DNA from: Bradyrhizobium elkanii WSM2783
GTDB lineage: Bacteria > Pseudomonadota > Alphaproteobacteria > Rhizobiales > Xanthobacteraceae
Direction: 5' to 3'
Length of the DNA stretch: 64,000 bases
Assembly (NCBI RefSeq): GCF_000472865.1
Contig: NZ_AXAP01000036.1
Span: 1-64,000 of the forward strand
Position 1 is the first letter of the stretch. The number at the start of each line of letters is the position of its first letter. Under the pieces are notes generated by a model that did not search any database, had not been told where the DNA came from, and saw nothing but the letters and a program-made list of their open reading frames with translations. The position numbers were made by a program, and so were the translations under genes. Of the stretch, positions 17,022 through 24,564 are shown piece after piece.

Positions 17022-17305
17022 TGAGCGACCTGAGCGACATTGAGCGACCTGAGCGGCCGTTTCCCAATAGTCTGCAGGAGCGGGTGACCAGCGCTGCCGG
17101 AGCCGCTAGAGCCCACGCCCGGGCGTGGGCTACCAGTTCTGGAGAGGATGGAGAGAAGTTCACTAAACTGGTCGCTCAGGTCGCTCAGGTCGCTCTACTC
17201 CCTCTCCTCCAGGGGTTTTTGAATGTTGGCAGGTCGCCCAATTTTCGGGGCGGTCGCTCAGGTCGCTCGCTTGCCCTGCGTGCGCCCAGTGGGCGCGGTC
17301 GCTCA
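17022..17305. repeat. 9-bp iteron cluster TGAGCGACC in both orientations
   Basis: TGAGCGACC-type units run at 17022, 17031, 17041 and 17050; the reverse form GGTCGCTCA recurs at 17170, 17179, 17188, 17252, 17261 and 17297, with a weaker copy at 17232. Two oppositely oriented tandem blocks flank ~110 bp. An open frame at 16925-17365 overlaps the primase stop (ATGA), but the repeats fall in different frames there (VAQ, GRS, SDL), so DNA-level function is likelier than protein repeats. Candidate origin or packaging/partition site. The rest of 16929-17486 holds nothing else I can name. Confidence 0.75.
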
Positions 17306-17486
17306 CCTGGTGGGTCGGAGCTGCGCATGCGGTGCGGGCCGGTAACAGGGCTCACCAACAAATGAAGAGAAGGAATGCGCTTATACAACTCAAGCGGGTC
17401 CCAGTTGCCGGAGAGCCATTGCCGGTCGCGCCCCCGCCCGGGGTATCCCCAGCCCCAACACGTTCCATAGGCCCGCATCTGTTTTT

Positions 17487-18071
17487 TTGCTGAAAGATAC
17501 AACAGTGCACGAATTCACGATCAATAAGGCCGCCGAAATGTTGGAGCGCGATAGAGCCAGCGTTGCCCGCGCGCTTCGTAAGGTGGCACCCGATGCCGGT
17601 ACGCCGAAGCGACCGCTCTATCGGTTGGCGACCGTGGTCAAGGCGCTAATGGAGCGCGAGGCTAAGCCCGATGGCCGGCGCGGCAATGGCGATGTCGCCC
17701 GGCTTGCTGCCGCGCGCACTGAGTTGGCCCGCGAGCAAGCGGAAACGGCACGATTGAAGAACGAGGCCACTCGCGGCCGTCTCGTGCCAAAGGACATGGT
17801 GATCCGCTCCGGGACGATCGTCTTTGCGGCATTCCGCGAGCGCTGCCTAGCGATACCGGGCAAGGTCGCGGCATCCTGCGAAATGCGCTCGCGCGGCGAG
17901 GTCGAAGAGATCGTGCGCGACGAGGTCTATGAGGCGCTGGAGGTGCTGAGCCAGTCGATCATCCCTCCTGATGGCGCCACTTGGCCGGACCAACGCGACG
18001 CGGTGCCCGGCGACAGCAAACAGGAGAGCGACAATGAAGGTGAAGCGCGTGACGAAACGGTTGGCGACTGA
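17487..18071 (+). CDS. Nu1-like small terminase / DNA-packaging protein
   Basis: This protein of about 190 residues has an N-terminal HTH (FTINKAAEMLERDRASVARALRKVAPDAGT, then RPLYRLATVVKALMERE), a coiled-coil stretch ARTELAREQAETARLKNEATRGRLVPKDMV and a helical C-terminal region (ERCLAIPGKVAASCEM...EIVRDEVYEALEVLSQS). This is the architecture of lambda Nu1-like small terminase subunits, which recognise pac/cos DNA. No large terminase is present. Start is TTG 17487 or GTG 17505. Confidence 0.6.
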   Translation: MLKDTTVHEFTINKAAEMLERDRASVARALRKVAPDAGTPKRPLYRLATVVKALMEREAKPDGRRGNGDVARLAAARTELAREQAETARLKNEATRGRLVPKDMVIRSGTIVFAAFRERCLAIPGKVAASCEMRSRGEVEEIVRDEVYEALEVLSQSIIPPDGATWPDQRDAVPGDSKQESDNEGEARDETVGD

Positions 18072-18216
18072 GCTGCTGGAGGGCCACGGATTTCGCATCC
18101 ACCCCAGTGGGCGGATCGAAATCCTCTCCAAGCGCGAGGCCGAGAAGATCGTCGCGGACGTCATCAACGAGGCACTCGCTCACGGCTTTGGCGGTCGGCC
18201 GCCGGCGAGGCATTGA
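18034..18216 (+). CDS. Small basic hypothetical protein
   Basis: This 60-residue protein, MKVKRVTKRLATELLEGHGFRIHPSGRIEILSKREAEKIVADVINEAL..., is basic at the N-terminus and helical at the C-terminus. AGGAGA precedes ATG 18034. Its first 38 bases overlap the end of the Nu1-like gene in another frame, indicating translational coupling. I do not recognise the family. Confidence 0.6.
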   Translation: MKVKRVTKRLATELLEGHGFRIHPSGRIEILSKREAEKIVADVINEALAHGFGGRPPARH

Positions 18217-18228
18217 CCGGGGATTGCA

Positions 18229-18630
18229 ATGACCGACGAACAGAAAGCCCTCGCCGCCGAGCTTGACCAGCTTGCAGACCGCGCGGGCCAGCTTGCAGAT
18301 GGGGTTCGGCAGCTCGGCCGGACCGGCGACCTGATCGACGACATCGCCGCTGGCGGGCTCCTGACCGCTCCTCAGGCGGCAACCATTTGTGAGGTCTCTG
18401 ATCAAACCATTCTTCGCTGGCTTGCGGATGCCGCCCGGCGGGGCCGGCCGCTTGGTTTAAAGCGCGCAACGTGGTTGATCGGGAAGACGCGGCTGCTCGA
18501 CTATGTCGAGCGGCATCAAGGGGGGCTGCCGGCGCGTGTAAAGGTGGAGAACCGACTCAAGGAATATTGGTCAATCTGGTCGCGAGCGCCGGAATTGCGC
18601 CCGGGCATGAACGAGCGTGCCGCCGGCTGA
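18229..18630 (+). CDS. Helix-turn-helix domain protein
   Basis: This 133-residue protein has an N-terminal amphipathic helix with heptad-like LA-DQLADRAGQLADGVRQL (residues ~7-30), then an HTH: LLTAPQAATICEVSDQTILRWLADAARRGRPLGLKRATWLIGKTRLLDYVERH. The HTH resembles MerR/excisionase-type units. It starts 12 bp after the upstream small gene, in the same operon as the Nu1-like gene. It may be a packaging accessory or regulator. Confidence 0.7.
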   Translation: MTDEQKALAAELDQLADRAGQLADGVRQLGRTGDLIDDIAAGGLLTAPQAATICEVSDQTILRWLADAARRGRPLGLKRATWLIGKTRLLDYVERHQGGLPARVKVENRLKEYWSIWSRAPELRPGMNERAAG

Positions 18631-18707
18631 CCTTTCCGAAGTTCGGCTCGCGCATCAAGCCATGGAGGGCGAAGCGGTCCTCGTCTTTCAAATCGGCGTC
18701 GGCGAGC

Positions 18708-18895
18708 AGCGCCTCGTCGCGCCGTTCGAACAAGGTCAGATCGGACCAGACCTGTTTCGCGCCGCCTGCGACATGGGGCTGGAGGGCATGGTCTCCAAGC
18801 ACCGTCACCGCGCTTACCGCATTGGTCGATGTGAGCACTGGATCAAGAACAACAAAGCTCACCCGGCTTTTGCGCGCGTGAAGGATCGCTTCTGA
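18708..18895 (+). pseudogene. C-terminal fragment of an ATP-dependent DNA ligase
   Basis: The frame reads VAPFEQGQIGPDLFRAACDMGLEGMVSKHRHRAYRIGRCEHWIKNNKAHPAFARVKDRF. LEGMVSKHR followed by Y-x-GRC-HWIK matches nucleotidyltransferase motifs IV-V of ATP-dependent (LigD-type) DNA ligases. The lysine motif and N-terminus are missing, and WIKNNKAH looks like WIKVKN with a small deletion. An open frame from 18617 precedes it. It is either a fused small ORF or a relic. Confidence 0.6.
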
Positions 18896-19156
18896 TCACG
18901 ACAGCCGCGCGATCTTCTGGTCGGCGACGAAGACCGGCACGTCTGGTGTGGACTCCCATTCCACGAAATAGCCGACGATGTCTCGACCATCGAGGATCGA
19001 GCCGATGACAACTCCCTTGCTGCCGACCGGGTTCTTGTCGCCTTTCTCGGAGAGCACCTTGACGATCGGCGTGCCGTTCGCAATGGCGCTTTCGGCCTGA
19101 TCGGTCGTGTAGTGAGCAACGCCGAACGGCGTCTGCTTGGTTAGGAATCCCTTCAT
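18896..19156 (-). CDS. Hypothetical protein, 86 residues
   Basis: MKGFLTKQTPFGVAHYTTDQAESAIANGTPIVKVLSEKGDKNPVGSKGVVIGSILDGRDIVGYFVEWESTPDVPVFVADQKIARLS looks like a compact all-beta protein (alternating VKVL, GVVIGSI, VGYFVEW, VPVFVA). No signal peptide. I do not recognise it. It is convergent with the ligase fragment and abuts it. Confidence 0.6.
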   Translation of the reverse strand: MKGFLTKQTPFGVAHYTTDQAESAIANGTPIVKVLSEKGDKNPVGSKGVVIGSILDGRDIVGYFVEWESTPDVPVFVADQKIARLS

Positions 19157-19329
19157 TTGTATCGGTCCGTTTTGTGATCAGCGTTTCTTGCGCCCGTTCG
19201 GAAATTGTCTGGATGCGCTCCATGCAATCGGCGTGACTCTAAACCATCGTATACCTCGACGATGTTGCGTGAGCGATCGACCCTGAAGCTGACGGTGATG
19301 ATCATCGAAATCATTCCCAATCGGAATGG

Positions 19330-19551
19330 TCAGGCGTCCTCGCGGACCTCCTTCCAAACTGCCTTCAACTCGGCGGTGATCTTCTCGATCATGGCGATGC
19401 CGTCCTCGGTCGTGGCCGCCATGCGTTGGATGTTCTCGATGATGTGCGAGCTGCAGAGGCTGATAATCGAGTCCCGCTCGCCATCATCGCTGGCGTGGTT
19501 ATCCGTCACGTTGAGCAGCTCGTTGATCGCATCCAGCGTATCGTTCATCAT
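19330..19551 (-). CDS. Small acidic helical hypothetical protein
   Basis: This 73-residue protein (MMNDTLDAINELLNVTDNHASDDGERDSIISLCSSHIIENIQRMAATTEDGIAMIEKITAELKAVWKEVREDA) is acidic and helical. GGGAGAAGAAC precedes the start as ribosome site. No family recognised. Its position near other small element genes suggests an accessory or anti-host factor, but nothing in the sequence shows this. Confidence 0.6.
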   Translation of the reverse strand: MMNDTLDAINELLNVTDNHASDDGERDSIISLCSSHIIENIQRMAATTEDGIAMIEKITAELKAVWKEVREDA

Positions 19552-19716
19552 TGTTCTTCTCCCTCGTTGACGAAAGTCGCCTCACTGGCGGTTCGTGGTG
19601 TTGATCGACAAACAATCCATGCGATCTGCCGCAGGACGAAACATTCCATCACGGAATAGTTTTTATTCGTGCCATCTCCCTCGCCGGTGGCACCTCGAAA
19701 GCGTATATGGAGCAGG

Positions 19717-20115
19717 ATGCAAACACCCGAGTTCAAAGCACGCCAAGAGGCTTCCGCGATTGTCTCTCAGATGCTGCTGCTCATCGTCCGCTTGTTGCTT
19801 GAGGGTTACGACAGGAACGGCGAGCACATCGGGGCCGTCTGGCCCGAGTTGATGATCGGGATGACCATTCGACTCAACGACGATCGAGGCCACCCGCCCA
19901 TCTCCCAGCTCGCTATCGTCAGAGCGACAGGCATGCCGCGCGGAAGTGTGCAACGCTGGTTGGATATCTTGGTGGAGCAGCGCGTCGTCCAGAAGAGCGG
20001 CCCTGGCTACATCTGCGACGAAAGCCACCTGCAGGAGCGGCTCCACTCGCGCCACTTCAAGCGCGTTGTCCGCGCGATCCGCGCCGCCGCACGTCTGTTG
20101 AAAGACTACGAGTGA
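19717..20115 (+). CDS. Winged-helix hypothetical regulator
   Basis: This 132-residue protein starts MQTPEFKARQEASAIVSQMLLLIVRLLLEGYDRNGEHIGAVWPELMIGMTIRLND and has a winged-helix-like half: GHPPISQLAIVRATGMPRGSVQRWLDILVEQRVVQKSGPGYICDE. GGAGCAGG just before ATG 19717 supports that start over 19669. MarR/IclR-like topology is possible. It is a probable DNA-binding regulator of the element. Confidence 0.65.
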   Translation: MQTPEFKARQEASAIVSQMLLLIVRLLLEGYDRNGEHIGAVWPELMIGMTIRLNDDRGHPPISQLAIVRATGMPRGSVQRWLDILVEQRVVQKSGPGYICDESHLQERLHSRHFKRVVRAIRAAARLLKDYE

Positions 20116-20200
20116 TGACTGTTCCCATGCACGCATGCTGACAATGATCCACCAAATCGATTGACCCGATTTGTTGAACGCATTGATGCAAACTGCAAGT

Positions 20201-20262
20201 TGCCCATTTTGAGCAGTGGGAGAATGGCCGCATGAAAAAAATGCCAGTGCCCATTTTGGGCA
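20201..20262. promoter_or_regulatory. Two TGCCCATTTT-GGGCA palindromes
   Basis: TGCCCATTTTGGGCA at 20248-20262 is a near-perfect palindrome; TGCCCATTTTGAGCA at 20201-20215 is the same with one change. They lie 47 bp apart in the 277-bp gap between the winged-helix gene and the next gene, so they look like operator half-turn pairs. The rest of the gap holds nothing else obvious. Confidence 0.5.
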
Positions 20263-20392
20263 GGTGACCAACTGCCATTATCCACACGCACTGCAACCGC
20301 AAGGCGACCCACGCGAGTTGGCTATTGCCAAACCGTCCCCTTGATGCATTTTGTGCCACGGGACAGGACCCACAAGCAAAAAGAAGAAACCA

Positions 20393-20725
20393 ATGCCACG
20401 TCGCGCAGATGTCGCGGTCGGCGTCAGCCAACTGATGGTAGACCTCCCACTACGGGTTTATGACCACGAGCGCTATAAGCAGGAGTACTTCAGCGCCGCG
20501 CTGGAGCAGATGTTTGTCGCCTTGGTGATCTTCAGTGCTGCGGAAGGCGCCGGCGCTAATGAGTTCGGAAAAATAGGTCATCGGCTGCGCCGCAATAACT
20601 CCGCTGCCCTCGCTCAAAAATTCCCGAAAATGTGGAGCGCACCACAAGAGACCGCCCTGAACGTGGAGCGCGCCACGCGGCCGCCCTACGCAATCACATT
20701 GCGCCGGCGTAGACTGACTTCATGA
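20393..20725 (+). CDS. Hypothetical protein overlapping the coiled-coil gene
   Basis: This 110-residue protein, MPRRADVAVGVSQLMVDLPLRVYDHERYKQEYFSAALEQMFVALVIFSAAEGAGANEFGKIGHRLRR..., has one hydrophobic helix (EQMFVALVIFSAA) and an Arg-rich tail. Its stop overlaps the ATG of the next gene (ATGA), which supports translation. The function is unknown. Confidence 0.5.
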   Translation: MPRRADVAVGVSQLMVDLPLRVYDHERYKQEYFSAALEQMFVALVIFSAAEGAGANEFGKIGHRLRRNNSAALAQKFPKMWSAPQETALNVERATRPPYAITLRRRRLTS

Positions 20726-21687
20726 AAAATCCATTTCGAAAAAATCCGACGCACCAACTTGAGACCACCATCGCTTCGCTCACGAAGCGCGGTGATCAGC
20801 TCACCAGCAAACGCGTCACGGCGCAGGAGACGCTCGACACGGCAATCGCCGGCAGCCTGCAGGCGCACCTGCAGGGCGACCTCGATGATCAGCGCGCTCT
20901 CGATCAGCTGCAGGCCGCGGTTGACTCGGCAACGTCGGCCCTGGCGCGCATCGACGAAGCGATCAGCGTTTTGGCACAACAGAAGGCGGAAGCCGAGCGC
21001 CAGCTCACCGCCGAACGCGCGTGCATCGAGCGTGCAGCAGCGGCCGACAAACTCGGCAAGCAGATCGCTGCCATCGAGGCGGCGCTGCCGAAATACCTTG
21101 AGGAGTCGCGCGCCTTTGCCGATGCTCTGTCGGACGTCGGTCACTTTCATTTCGAGTCCGGCCAGATGGCGGGCTTTGTCCAGAACACAATGGGGCAGAT
21201 CGAGATTGCCGCCAACTTCACTCTGGCAGAGTTGAAGACCATGCCGGACGCGGTCCGCGATGGCCGGCAGACGATCCCGCGCGAAGAGCCGGAGCACGAG
21301 CCGGTCGCCCCGATCGAGCCCGTGCCTGAAACTCGGCGCTTGTTCGCACTGCGAGCGATCACGTGGCGCGATCACGAAGGTCGGCAGCGCTATGCCCAAC
21401 AGTACACGGACGCCGACCTGACGCCCGGGGCTGCACAGCGCGGCTTGCGGATCGGCGCTGTCGTGCCGCTCGACGATCATCGGCGTAAGCGGCTTCACGG
21501 CGCGCGCGGCGGTCAGCACGTCAATCCGAACGCGATCGATCTGCTTGATCTCGACAAGGAGGCGGCGACTTGCCTGCCGAACATCCCGCCGGCCATCGCC
21601 AGCGATCCGGTCGCATCTGCCGACTTCCGCATCATTGATCGGAGCGCCGAGACGCGCACGCTCACGATCGAGGTGCCGCGCCTATGA
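20722..21687 (+). CDS. Coiled-coil hypothetical protein
   Basis: This 321-residue protein has a long coiled coil at about residues 10-135 (QLETTIASLTKRGDQLTSKRVTAQETLD... through AEAERQLTAERACIERAAAADKLGKQIAAIEAAL). A C-terminal globular part follows after an acidic Pro-rich linker (REEPEHEPVAPIEPVPE). No enzymatic motif is evident. It heads a three-gene run with overlapping or closely spaced starts, ending in the HEAGH peptidase. Structural or scaffold-like roles are possible but unproven. Confidence 0.7.
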   Translation: MKNPFRKNPTHQLETTIASLTKRGDQLTSKRVTAQETLDTAIAGSLQAHLQGDLDDQRALDQLQAAVDSATSALARIDEAISVLAQQKAEAERQLTAERACIERAAAADKLGKQIAAIEAALPKYLEESRAFADALSDVGHFHFESGQMAGFVQNTMGQIEIAANFTLAELKTMPDAVRDGRQTIPREEPEHEPVAPIEPVPETRRLFALRAITWRDHEGRQRYAQQYTDADLTPGAAQRGLRIGAVVPLDDHRRKRLHGARGGQHVNPNAIDLLDLDKEAATCLPNIPPAIASDPVASADFRIIDRSAETRTLTIEVPRL

Positions 21688-21896
21688 CCAGGAATGCCAC
21701 ACCGCCGGGCTGGGAGCCCCACAGGATCATACATCGTATCGATGGTTGGGTGATCGACCCCCAACATGAATACCGCGTCCCGGCCGCCGTGGCCGAGATG
21801 ATCGCCCCCGGTATGCCGCAGCCCGGTGACCGCGCCGTCGCCGCTATCCGCGCGCGCATGCTCGCGCGCCACAGGAAGGTACTTGGTAATGTCTAA
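21684..21896 (+). CDS. Small hypothetical protein
   Basis: This 70-residue protein (MTRNATPPGWEPHRIIHRIDGWVIDPQHEYRVPAAVAEMIAPGMPQPGDRAVAAIRARMLARHRKVLGNV) overlaps both neighbours: ATGA with the upstream coiled-coil gene and 8 bp with the downstream peptidase. The chain of overlaps implies one operon. No family recognised. Confidence 0.65.
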   Translation: MTRNATPPGWEPHRIIHRIDGWVIDPQHEYRVPAAVAEMIAPGMPQPGDRAVAAIRARMLARHRKVLGNV

Positions 21897-22683
21897 AGGA
21901 AAGCCGGCGGATGAATGCAACGCGCAGCCTGCAGTCTTTATCGCCGGGACGGAGGCCGCTGCCGACGCCGGAATGGGCAACACCGACCACGGCAGCGGCC
22001 TCGATGTGGAGATCGATGAGTACGACGAACTCCTCACCGCGCTCGGCCGTTCGTACGACGACGATGTGCGGATCGCGACCCATGAAGCGGGTCATGCGGT
22101 CTGCGCGCGTCTGCTCGGCCATCCGTTGGGCGGAGCGACCGCCGACCCCGGCGTCGGTTATGAGGGGCGCGTGTGGGGCGTGCACCACATGGAAGCGTTT
22201 GCGAGCGGTCGCGGCGACGCTTCGAACGTCCGCGAAGCTCTTGCTCCGGTTATGCCGCAGGCTGGCGAGGATCGCACCTCTGTCGCCGACGTCTTCGGGA
22301 ATGTCTATTCTCAGTGCATCGAGCTGATGGCCGGTCGAGCTGCCGAACGCATGCTGCTGGACGGAGAGCCTGTGGCGCCCACTGACGATCTTCGGCAGGC
22401 GCGTGAGCTGGCGATGCTCATCTGTACTAGCGACGAGGCAATCGAGAGCTTCGTCGCGCACTGTGATGTTGCCGCCCACGACTTGCTGCTGCCTCATGGG
22501 GATGTCGTGATCGTCGTGTCCACCGTGTTGCGCATAAAGCGAACACTAGACGGGGTCGAGATCGACAAGATCATCTCAGACCTGCAGGCTCGCAAAGCCT
22601 TGGCCGTTGAACGTGCGCGCCGTAAGCGGTGGCAGCGGGTCGTTGAGAACGCGACCAGCTTCACGCCCGAAGGTTGCGTATAA
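21889..22683 (+). CDS. HEAGH zinc-peptidase-like protein (FtsH/M41-type domain)
   Basis: This 264-residue protein carries HEAGH at residues 65-69 in RIATHEAGHAVCARLLGHPLGGATADPG, the zinc site of M41 (FtsH) peptidases. A later acidic helix (ELMAGRAAERMLLDGEPVAPTDDLRQARELA) fits the third ligand region, with Asp in PTDD. The AAA+ domain and membrane helices of FtsH are absent. It could process an element or host protein, or act as an ImmA-like antirepressor. Confidence 0.75.
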   Translation: MSKGKPADECNAQPAVFIAGTEAAADAGMGNTDHGSGLDVEIDEYDELLTALGRSYDDDVRIATHEAGHAVCARLLGHPLGGATADPGVGYEGRVWGVHHMEAFASGRGDASNVREALAPVMPQAGEDRTSVADVFGNVYSQCIELMAGRAAERMLLDGEPVAPTDDLRQARELAMLICTSDEAIESFVAHCDVAAHDLLLPHGDVVIVVSTVLRIKRTLDGVEIDKIISDLQARKALAVERARRKRWQRVVENATSFTPEGCV

Positions 22684-22758
22684 GCCATTTTACTAACTTC
22701 CTCGCGCCACGCCCTTCGTATATAGCCCGGTCAATTTACAGCACTGGTGCGGGGCGGA

Positions 22759-23892
22759 ATGTTCAGAATTAATAAGGAAGTAAATTCAATCGAACCACTC
22801 ACGTCTCAAACTTTCGCCGAACTCGGGTTTCGAGAGAGACAACACCTACAGGAATGGATCGCAAAATCCCCATCGTGCCTTGGTGAAGACCTGTTGATAA
22901 TCCAGAAGGAATTCGGGGGGTTTTCGGACACGCAAGAGCGCCTAGATCTTCTCGCGCTTGACAAGCAGGGCTCGCTCGTTCTGATCGAAAATAAGCTGGA
23001 TGATACAGGACGTGACGTAACATGGCAGGCGCTGAAATATGCATCCTACTGCTCCAGCCTCTCGAAGGAAAATATAAGGACCATTTTTCAAGATTATCTT
23101 GATCGTAACAGTCCGGGTGAGGATGCGAGAAGCGCGCTCGTCGAATTTCTCGATGCCGAGGACTACGATCAGGTCACCCTGAATAAAGGATCGACTCAGC
23201 GCATAATTCTGATCGCTGCAAACTTCCGCAAGGAGGTCACATCCACAATCCTGTGGTTACTAAATTTCAAGATGCGTATCCAGTGTTTCCGGCTCACGCC
23301 GTGGTCATCCGGCCCTGACACCTTTCTCAACGTGGATCAGATCATCCCGACCAAGGACGTCGAGGAATATATGATCGGACTTGCCTCAAAATCCTTAGAC
23401 GAGGTAGAGGCCGCCGCAACAGAGAAGAACCGAAATAGTGTGAGGCGCCAGTTCTGGGGCGAACTGCTGAAAGCTGCAGGATCGAAGGTTCCTCGTTTCG
23501 CGAATATCTCTCCCAATCACTTCCACTATGTTTCTGCTGGCTCAGGACTGCGTGGTGTACCTTTCAATTTCGTGGCGACTAGGTCCTATGGTCGGGTCGA
23601 GCTCTATATTGATCGCGGCGACAAAGACGAGAACAAGCTGATTTTCGATGAGCTATATACACAAAGGGCGTCTATCGAGACTGCTTTCGGCGGGCCACTT
23701 ACTTGGGAAAGACTGGAGGAGAAGAGGGCGTCTCGGCTTAAATCTGAGATGCCGGGCGACAGTTTCGACGAGGACCAACGTCCAGCCCTCATATCCTTCA
23801 TGGTCGACGCGATGGGACGGTTTGAGGCCAGTCTGAAGGAGCCGTTGGCGGAAATCCAACGGAAGCTCCGCGCGAAGTCGCAAGAAGAGTAG
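22759..23892 (+). CDS. DUF4268 protein with PD-(D/E)XK nuclease domain
   Basis: The protein has 377 residues. The N-terminal part holds a PD-(D/E)xK core: Asp63 in ERLDLLALD and Glu77-x-Lys79 in LVLIENKLDD, as in NucS/RecB-type nucleases. The C-terminal half (RRQFWGELLKAAGSKVPRFANISP...VELYIDRGDKDENKLIFDEL) resembles DUF4268, often found with such nuclease folds in defence islands. ATG 22759 follows GGGGCGGA closely; GTG 22747 is possible. Probably a defence nuclease; target unknown. Confidence 0.75.
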   Translation: MFRINKEVNSIEPLTSQTFAELGFRERQHLQEWIAKSPSCLGEDLLIIQKEFGGFSDTQERLDLLALDKQGSLVLIENKLDDTGRDVTWQALKYASYCSSLSKENIRTIFQDYLDRNSPGEDARSALVEFLDAEDYDQVTLNKGSTQRIILIAANFRKEVTSTILWLLNFKMRIQCFRLTPWSSGPDTFLNVDQIIPTKDVEEYMIGLASKSLDEVEAAATEKNRNSVRRQFWGELLKAAGSKVPRFANISPNHFHYVSAGSGLRGVPFNFVATRSYGRVELYIDRGDKDENKLIFDELYTQRASIETAFGGPLTWERLEEKRASRLKSEMPGDSFDEDQRPALISFMVDAMGRFEASLKEPLAEIQRKLRAKSQEE

Positions 23893-23973
23893 AAATTGAT
23901 AACTAGGTCTGATGTCCAACGTGTCAATGACCGAGATCCGAGCTGTCCCCTTTGACTGGCCGAAGGACTTGCA

Positions 23974-24564
23974 ATGAAGCCGTTTCTTATACTAGCCGTG
24001 TTAGTCTCTGGTCTCACTACTGCTTACGCAGACGACGGTACCGCTCCCAGCCGGATTAACAGTATCACCAAGTCTGCGCGGGATATGATGCCCGCGCTGC
24101 CCTCAATGCCGTCCGTCTCGATGCCCTCGATGCCGGATTTATCGCTGGCTGATTTTTCGGACACGACCGGCAAGCTCATGACCGAGTTCAATACTTTCAC
24201 GCAGCAAGTCGGCGATGCACTGCCGATCCTCGAACAGATGGGTTACGAGGTCATAACTTTCAAAGTGACGTGGGGCCTTCCGCCGAAAGCTAGGTTGCGG
24301 TTGAGGTCGAATGGTAATGCGGACATCCAGAAGGTGAACGCCATCGCTGCAAAGGCCACAAGCGGCGGAGTGCTGATCTCTGCGCTCATCACGAGCGCAG
24401 CAACAGCGAAACGCATTCAAAGCACCATGAAGCTCGGCACAGCATACCTCGATGTAGACTTCGCCGTGCCGCCTCGGGTCAATATGAAATTCGCCAGCCT
24501 AAAGGCGACCGAGAAAGATGAATTGGCTCGCGATACTGACGACTTGGAGATCAGTTGCAAATAG
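23974..24564 (+). CDS. Exported hypothetical protein coupled to Mrr nuclease
   Basis: This 196-residue protein has a signal peptide (MKPFLILAVLVSGLTTAYADD, cleavage after AYA). A Ser-Met-Pro repeated linker (LPSMPSVSMPSMPDLS, residues ~46-60) follows, then a conserved-looking globular part: LEQMGYEVITFKVTWGLPPKARLRLRSN...GGVLISALITSAATAKRIQSTMKLGTAYLDVDFAVPPRVNMKF. It should lie in the periplasm or envelope. The gene overlaps the Mrr-type nuclease gene by 10 bp, so both are co-translated. Confidence 0.7.
   Translation: MKPFLILAVLVSGLTTAYADDGTAPSRINSITKSARDMMPALPSMPSVSMPSMPDLSLADFSDTTGKLMTEFNTFTQQVGDALPILEQMGYEVITFKVTWGLPPKARLRLRSNGNADIQKVNAIAAKATSGGVLISALITSAATAKRIQSTMKLGTAYLDVDFAVPPRVNMKFASLKATEKDELARDTDDLEISCK

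Noticed and set aside
17022..17305. CRISPR array from the repeated units
   Set aside because: Units are only 9 bp, lie back to back and occur in both orientations, with no spacers of even length and no cas genes.
16925..17365. 146-residue ORF overlapping the primase stop
   Set aside because: The ATGA overlap is suggestive, but the translation is low-complexity and dominated by DNA repeats read in several frames. It is treated as a repeat region.
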